Below the pieces are notes generated by a model. The model did no database searches and was not told the DNA's origin. It saw only the letters and a program-made list of their open reading frames with translations. Positions 6,756-10,078 of a stretch of 10,078 nt of DNA are shown piece by piece. This stretch comes from an uncultured Collinsella sp. GTDB lineage: Bacteria; Actinomycetota; Coriobacteriia; Coriobacteriales; Coriobacteriaceae. A program made the position numbers and the translations under genes. The stretch spans positions 1-10,078 of the forward strand of contig CABRHR010000080.1 in NCBI GenBank assembly GCA_902470835.1. Reading direction: 5' to 3'. Each line of letters opens with the position of its first letter. Positions within the stretch are counted from its first letter, which is position 1.

Positions 6756-7586
6756 TTAGGCGAAGATCTTGAAGGCCGGGAAGTAGAAGCCGATGGCGGC
6801 GAACACGAGGGCGAATACGATCAGGCCGATGATGATCTGAGCGGAGTTCTTGCCCTGGCCCTTCTTGAGCAGGTGGTAGCAGATGAAGGTGAGCAGGACG
6901 GGCAGCGCGTAGGGCAGCACCTTGTCAAGCTGATCCTGGAGCACCAGCGGGTCGCCCTCGCCGAAGGTGAACTGCACGGCAAGCTTGAGCTTGACGGTCG
7001 TGGCGATGAGGCCGCCGGTGACCATGACGCCCAGCACGTTGGCAAGGTTGCCCAGACGGTCGAAGATCTGGACGCCAGCCTTCTCGACGAGCTCCATGCC
7101 CATCTCGTAACCCTTGTGCAGGCCGAAGTACTTCAGCGGCCAGTACAGCAGGTTGATGAGAAGGAACATCACGAGCGGACCCACGATGGAGCCGTTGTCG
7201 ACGCACATGGAGGCGCCGATGGAGCCGGCGATCGGGAACCAGGTGAGGTTCAGCAGTGAGTCGCCCAGGCCGGCGAAGGGACCCATAAGAGAGGTCTTGA
7301 TGCCGACGACGGTGTCCTTCTGATCCTCATCCGTGGACTCCTCCAGTGCGGCGGTGATGCCGAGGATGAAGGGGATCGCGAGCGGGTGGGTGTTGAAGTA
7401 CTCGAGGTGGCGCTTCATGGCGTTGACGCGCTCCTCCTTGGGGGCATCCTTGTAGAGCTCCTCGAGGACCGGAGCGAAGCAGTAGGTCAGGGACAGCGAC
7501 TGCATGCGCTCGTAGTTGTGCGCGAACTGGCAACCCTGGGTGCGCAGCAGGACCTTGTTCAGGGTGGAGTTGGAAATCTTACCCAT
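6756..7586 (-). CDS. PTS mannose-family transporter subunit IID
   Basis: This 276-residue membrane subunit pairs with IIC to form the translocation channel of mannose-family permeases. A long cytoplasmic N-terminal part carries family features: RTQGCQFAHNYERMQ (about 15-29), FNTHP (64-68) and GLGDSLL (about 115-121). Membrane segments follow around 125-145 and 185-200, and at the C-terminus (about 226-275). The length matches known IID proteins. Its ATG overlaps the IIC stop by one base (TAATG), so translation is coupled. GAGGAG about 11 bases upstream lies inside the end of the IIC gene. Substrates of this family are hexoses and amino sugars, and for some members glycosaminoglycan disaccharides. 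The specificity is not readable here. The sulfatases downstream suggest a sulfated sugar. Confidence 0.96.
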   Translation of the reverse strand: MGKISNSTLNKVLLRTQGCQFAHNYERMQSLSLTYCFAPVLEELYKDAPKEERVNAMKRHLEYFNTHPLAIPFILGITAALEESTDEDQKDTVVGIKTSLMGPFAGLGDSLLNLTWFPIAGSIGASMCVDNGSIVGPLVMFLLINLLYWPLKYFGLHKGYEMGMELVEKAGVQIFDRLGNLANVLGVMVTGGLIATTVKLKLAVQFTFGEGDPLVLQDQLDKVLPYALPVLLTFICYHLLKKGQGKNSAQIIIGLIVFALVFAAIGFYFPAFKIFA

Positions 7587-8395
7587 TAGAGATCGTACTC
7601 CTCGTCATCATCGGAGCCGGCGGCAGAGGCGGCGGCAGGGGCGGGCTGATTCTTCTGGCCCTCGGTAATGACATCCCACACGCCGGCGGCGGCGCAAGCG
7701 GCGAGCGCGACGCCCACGGTCGGGACGTTGAGGAAGGCGGCCATGACGAAGCCGGCGAGCAGGAAGATCCACATGCTCTTCTTCATCATCATGGTGAGGA
7801 GCATGGCCAGACCGACGGCGGGCATCATGCCACCGGCGGTGGAGAAGCCGGTGAGGACCCACGGAACCTGGTTCTGCAGGAAGGCCATGATGTCCTCGAT
7901 CACGAAGGAGCCGATGCCCGTGGCGATGAAGACGGGAACGGCGCGGGTCAGGAAGAAGCACAGGGCGCCGGTCCAGAAGAACTTGTTGACGGCGTTGAAC
8001 TTACCGGACTCGATGGCCTTGTCGGCACCGTGGACAAGCGAGACGTTAGTGGTCATGACCAAGATGTTCAGCTGCTGAACCAAGGTGGCGGTGGGGATGC
8101 CGATGGCGACTGCCAGGGCGATGGCGCTGGCGGTGTCGGTGGAACCCATGATGCCCAGGGCGGCGCCGACGATGGTGCCGGAGATGACATCCGGCGGAAC
8201 ATAAGCGCCGATGTTGTTGACGCCGAGCCACATGAGCTCCATAGTCGCGCCGATCATGATGGCGGTCGTCATGTCACCGAGGATGATGCCGACGCCGACG
8301 GATGCCAGCAGGGGCTTGCGGAAGCCCAGGTGGGGACCGAACTGGTCCCAAGTGCACAGACCCGCCCAGATGGCGAGCAGAAGTGCCTGAAGCAT
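7586..8395 (-). CDS. PTS mannose-family transporter subunit IIC
   Basis: This 269-residue polytopic membrane subunit of a mannose-family PTS contributes the sugar channel with IID. The N-terminus MLQALLLAIWAGLCTWDQF with the following GPHLGFRKPL segment is typical of the family, as is the ATMELMWLGVNNIGAYVPPD region (about 50-69). Several hydrophobic helices fill residues 1-245. A GTG at 8440 is possible, but AAGGAG 6 bases before the ATG at 8395 decides the start. The C-terminus is unusual: an Ala/Pro-rich linker (about 249-260) followed by the acidic end DDDEEYDL. A similar linker and acidic end occur on the IIA protein of the same operon. It overlaps the IID start by one base. Confidence 0.96.
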   Translation of the reverse strand: MLQALLLAIWAGLCTWDQFGPHLGFRKPLLASVGVGIILGDMTTAIMIGATMELMWLGVNNIGAYVPPDVISGTIVGAALGIMGSTDTASAIALAVAIGIPTATLVQQLNILVMTTNVSLVHGADKAIESGKFNAVNKFFWTGALCFFLTRAVPVFIATGIGSFVIEDIMAFLQNQVPWVLTGFSTAGGMMPAVGLAMLLTMMMKKSMWIFLLAGFVMAAFLNVPTVGVALAACAAAGVWDVITEGQKNQPAPAAASAAGSDDDEEYDL

Positions 8396-8475
8396 AAGCC
8401 TCTCCTTCCCTATTCGCCCATCGTTCCCTCCGATGGGCACGCCCCGGACTCACATGCCCGGAGATGGTTACCTAC

Positions 8476-8952
8476 TTAGTAGTTCTTGAGGAGCTCGGAC
8501 ACGGGCTCCTTGGAATCGCGCGTGGTGGTCTGCATCCAGCAGTCGACGCCGAGGCCAATGAGCTCCTCGAAGGCGGCCTTTTCCTCGGCGGTGACGGACA
8601 TGTTCTTGTGCAGGCGATGACGCTGCTCGTTGAAGCGCATGCCGGAGACGTTCAGATAGTCGAACGGCAAGCCGTTCTCGTGCAGCTTGAGGGCGTCGAT
8701 GGGGTTGGTGAAGAGCACCATCGTGGCCTTCTTGAGCTCGGTCTTCTTGAGGACCTCGATGAACTTCTCGACGCCGAAGACGGAGACCTTGATGTCGGGA
8801 GCGGCGAGGCCGGCGACGGACTTCTGGACGGGGTCGTTGGCGACCTTATCCGAGACAATGATTGCCGATTCGATGCCGAAGTCGGGAATCCAAGTGGTGG
8901 CGACCTGACCGTGGATCAGGCGGTCATCGATGTCGACGAGTTTGAGTGCCAT
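8476..8952 (-). CDS. PTS mannose-family cytoplasmic subunit IIB
   Basis: This soluble protein of 158 residues takes the phosphoryl group from IIA and passes it to the incoming sugar at the IIC/IID channel. The active-site motif DDRLIHGQV (9-17) places the phosphorylated histidine at H14, as in other mannose-family IIB domains. The length is typical of a free-standing IIB. An in-frame ATG at 8979 would add nine Lys-rich residues. AAGGAG 6 bases before the ATG at 8952, after a run of A residues, makes 8952 the clear start. The IIC gene begins 80 bases after its stop, and the IIA gene ends 122 bases upstream. Confidence 0.96.
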   Translation of the reverse strand: MALKLVDIDDRLIHGQVATTWIPDFGIESAIIVSDKVANDPVQKSVAGLAAPDIKVSVFGVEKFIEVLKKTELKKATMVLFTNPIDALKLHENGLPFDYLNVSGMRFNEQRHRLHKNMSVTAEEKAAFEELIGLGVDCWMQTTTRDSKEPVSELLKNY

Positions 8953-9018
8953 GATGTTCTCCTTTTTTTTCGTTTGCACGTTCCTTCAGTACCGTTTACG
9001 AATGCTCTGCTCGATCGA

Positions 9019-9050
9019 GGCGCCCACTCGGGGGGATACGGGTGAGCGCC
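9019..9050 (-). other. Intergenic hairpin between IIA and IIB genes
   Basis: GGCGCCCAC (9019-9027) and GTGAGCGCC (9042-9050) form a 9-bp stem with one mismatch, or a wobble pair in minus-strand RNA. The loop is 14 bases. No U tract follows on the minus strand, so it is not a terminator. Such hairpins between cistrons can set processing or relative mRNA stability, which here is inference. Confidence 0.35.
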
Positions 9051-9074
9051 ACTCGAATCGACGGGCCAACGAGC

Positions 9075-9515
9075 CTAGAGGTCCAAATCGTCCTCGTCTG
9101 CCTCCACGGCCGGAGCGGGAGCCTTGATCTCCTGCTGGGCCCCGGCGTGAGCGGCGGTGAGCTGGGCACGGACCGCGTCGGCGGAATCGAGGCCATCGCG
9201 GGTGAGCAGGAGCTCGACCGCAACGGGCATGGACAGGCCGGTGTAGGCAACCATGTTCATGCCGTTGAGCAGGCAGCGGGTGGTCACATTGAATGGGGTG
9301 CCGCCGTAGATGTCGCATAGAGTGACGACGAGTTCACACTCGGCGCTGAGGGTCTCGTAAGCCTCGCGCATCTCGGACTCGAAAGACTCCAGGCTCTTCT
9401 CGGCGGTAAGACCAAGAGCGATGACATCAGGCTGCTTGCCCGCAATCATCTCGACGGCGCCGAGGGCGGCCTGAGCGAACTCTCCGTGACTTGCAAGGAT
9501 GACACCGATACGCAT
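9075..9515 (-). CDS. PTS mannose-family cytoplasmic subunit IIA
   Basis: This 146-residue phosphocarrier accepts phosphate from HPr and hands it to IIB. The N-terminus MRIGVILASHGEFA carries the active-site histidine H10 in the usual SHG context. The core DIYGGTPFN (68-76) is a family hallmark. The ORF can start at an ATG at 9530, but AAAGGA lies 7 bases before the ATG at 9515 and the extra five residues (MKGQK) encode that ribosome binding site, so 9515 is chosen. Residues after about 125 form an Ala/Pro linker (APAPAV) and an acidic end (DEDDLDL) beyond the normal IIA fold, similar to the end of the IIC protein. It is the first gene of the PTS operon, downstream of the TTCGTT repeat array. 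Confidence 0.96.
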   Translation of the reverse strand: MRIGVILASHGEFAQAALGAVEMIAGKQPDVIALGLTAEKSLESFESEMREAYETLSAECELVVTLCDIYGGTPFNVTTRCLLNGMNMVAYTGLSMPVAVELLLTRDGLDSADAVRAQLTAAHAGAQQEIKAPAPAVEADEDDLDL

Positions 9516-9544
9516 CTTCTGTCCTTTCATACTTATTAATTCTC

Positions 9545-9590
9545 TTCGTTCTGTTCGTTCTGTTCGTTCTGTTCGTTTATGTTCGTCTAT
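9545..9590. repeat. Tandem TTCGTTCTG repeat array, candidate DeoR operator
   Basis: TTCGTTCTG occurs three times in perfect tandem at 9545, 9554 and 9563. It is followed by the variants TTCGTTTAT (9572) and TTCGTCTAT (9582, shifted by one base). The 9-10 base period approaches one helical turn, so a protein binding each copy would sit on about the same DNA face. The array lies 30-75 bases upstream of the IIA start, in the 5' leader or promoter of the PTS operon. DeoR-family regulators such as AgaR bind repeated TTCRTTT-like sequences. A DeoR gene starts close by at 9778. The 10-mer TGTTCGTTTA at the array's end (9570-9579) recurs exactly at 9726-9735 before that gene. The operator role is inference. 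Confidence 0.65.
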
Positions 9591-9601
9591 ATTAGTTTAT
9601 T

Positions 9602-9607
9602 GGTCAA
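9602..9607 (-). promoter_or_regulatory. Candidate -35 element for the PTS operon
   Basis: TTGACC on the minus strand (9607 to 9602) resembles a sigma-70 -35 box. The AT-rich stretch after it holds TAATAT and CATAAA, but none at the ideal 17-base spacing. The repeat array begins just downstream, where a repressor would block initiation. The exact promoter is uncertain. Confidence 0.3.
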
Positions 9608-9711
9608 GAGATGATTTTTGGAATGAGCTCTATTTACCTCCTATTTGATGGTTTTTTCCGTGAGCGTTATGTTTTGACCGGTGAAAGGTAATGTGCCTTC
9701 GTGAACGATTT

Positions 9712-9756
9712 GCGTTTATTTATGTTGTTCGTTTACATTGAAATAAGAACAAACGC
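9712..9756. promoter_or_regulatory. Candidate operators and promoter of the DeoR-family gene
   Basis: GCGTTTA (9712-9718), TTCGTTTA (9728-9735) and inverted AACAAACG (9748-9755) lie just before the DeoR-family start at 9778. They share the CGTTT core of the repeat array at 9545-9590. TTGCGT with TACATT 18 bases later could be a weak plus-strand promoter. Shared sites on both sides of the divergent region would let one regulator control itself and the PTS operon. This is inference from sequence repetition. Confidence 0.35.
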
Positions 9757-9777
9757 TCGATGAGGGAGTCGGCACTC

Positions 9778-10031
9778 ATGAAATCCGAACGCCAGCAAGC
9801 CATTCTCGACTTGCTCGACCAACATCATTCGGTATCGGTAAACGAGATATCTAATACCCTATCTGTTTCGGATATGACCATCAGGCGTGACCTGGCCGAG
9901 CTTGCCGACAAGGGCCTTCTTGTGCGCGTACACGGAGGGGCTCAGCTTCCACACTCCGCCCACGGAACAGCCCTTTCACGTTTGACCCCGCATGAGGAGA
10001 AACGTCGTTTTCAAGTTGATCAGAAACGTGC
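9778..10031 (+). CDS. DeoR-family sugar-operon regulator, N-terminal part (cut by contig end)
   Basis: The first 84 genuine codons are present. The N-terminus MKSERQQAILDLL begins the winged helix-turn-helix of the DeoR family. The segment SVNEISNTLSVSDMTIRRDL (about 20-39) contains the signature recognition helix, and the wing RVHGGA (about 50-55) follows. The start has GAGGGAG about 9 bases upstream. The missing C-terminal domain would normally bind a sugar phosphate. The divergent position next to the PTS genes and the shared TTCGTTT motifs suggest control of the PTS-sulfatase operon, probably as repressor. The frame stays open to the window end, but everything after base 10031 is adapter, so the residues from about 85 on (ending LLYTSDAADEEDSV) are not part of this protein. 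Confidence 0.9.
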
Positions 10032-10078
10032 CTGTCTCTTATACACATCTGACGCTGCCGACGAAGAGGATAGTGTAG
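10032..10078 (+). other. Illumina Nextera adapter read-through (sequencing artefact)
   Basis: CTGTCTCTTATACACATCT (10032-10050) is the 19-base Tn5 mosaic end. GACGCTGCCGACGA (10051-10064) completes the reverse complement of the Nextera read-1 adapter. AGAGGATA (10065-10072) is the reverse complement of the i5 index TATCCTCT, and GTGTAG (10073-10078) begins the P5 side. The exact order and length match library structure, so this is not a genomic transposon. Confidence 0.97.

Noticed and set aside
9545..9590. CRISPR-like repeats
   Set aside because: Units are only 9-10 bases, directly adjacent, with no spacers and no cas genes.
10032..10050. Tn5 or IS50 transposon end
   Set aside because: The mosaic end is followed directly by the Nextera adapter and an i5 index, so it comes from library preparation.

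Overview
The window is GC-rich (roughly 60%, by eye) and compact. Ten of its eleven recognisable genes lie on the minus strand. The mix of a mannose-family PTS, an oxygen-sensitive sulfatase-maturing radical SAM enzyme, AAAGGA-type ribosome binding sites and high GC suggests an anaerobic gut actinobacterium of the Coriobacteriia, such as Collinsella. That assignment is inference, since no rRNA or marker gene is present.

Layout in order of transcription (right to left). A DeoR-family regulator starts at 9778 on the plus strand and runs off the right end. An AT-rich divergent promoter region (about 9516-9777) carries a striking tandem array of TTCGTTCTG repeats. A complete mannose-family PTS permease follows on the minus strand as separate IIA, IIB, IIC and IID genes (9515 to 6756). 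A strong rho-independent terminator or attenuator (6687-6729) separates it from a Cys-type sulfatase (6587-5091), an anaerobic sulfatase-maturating enzyme (4987-3884), a second Cys-type sulfatase (3782-2298) and a small membrane-anchored helical protein of unknown function (2282-1671). Next come two fused gene remnants: the first third of a TauE/SafE exporter joined to the last third of what looks like a MurR/RpiR regulator. An intact TauE/SafE exporter gene (1171-374) follows. The first 373 bases hold no convincing gene.

How the genes may work together (inference): the PTS imports and phosphorylates a sugar that carries sulfate. The radical SAM enzyme converts the active-site Cys of the two sulfatases, neither of which has a signal peptide, to formylglycine, so desulfation takes place in the cytoplasm. 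The TauE/SafE protein could export the released anion, and the DeoR regulator would sense the sugar phosphate. This differs from the better-known layout in which sulfatases are exported to the periplasm or surface. No glycoside hydrolase, deacetylase or isomerase is present in the window.

The last 47 bases (10032-10078) are not genomic. They are the Tn5 mosaic end plus Illumina Nextera read-1 adapter, an i5 index and the start of P5. The real sequence ends at 10031, and the last 17 residues read from the DeoR frame are artefact or depend on it.
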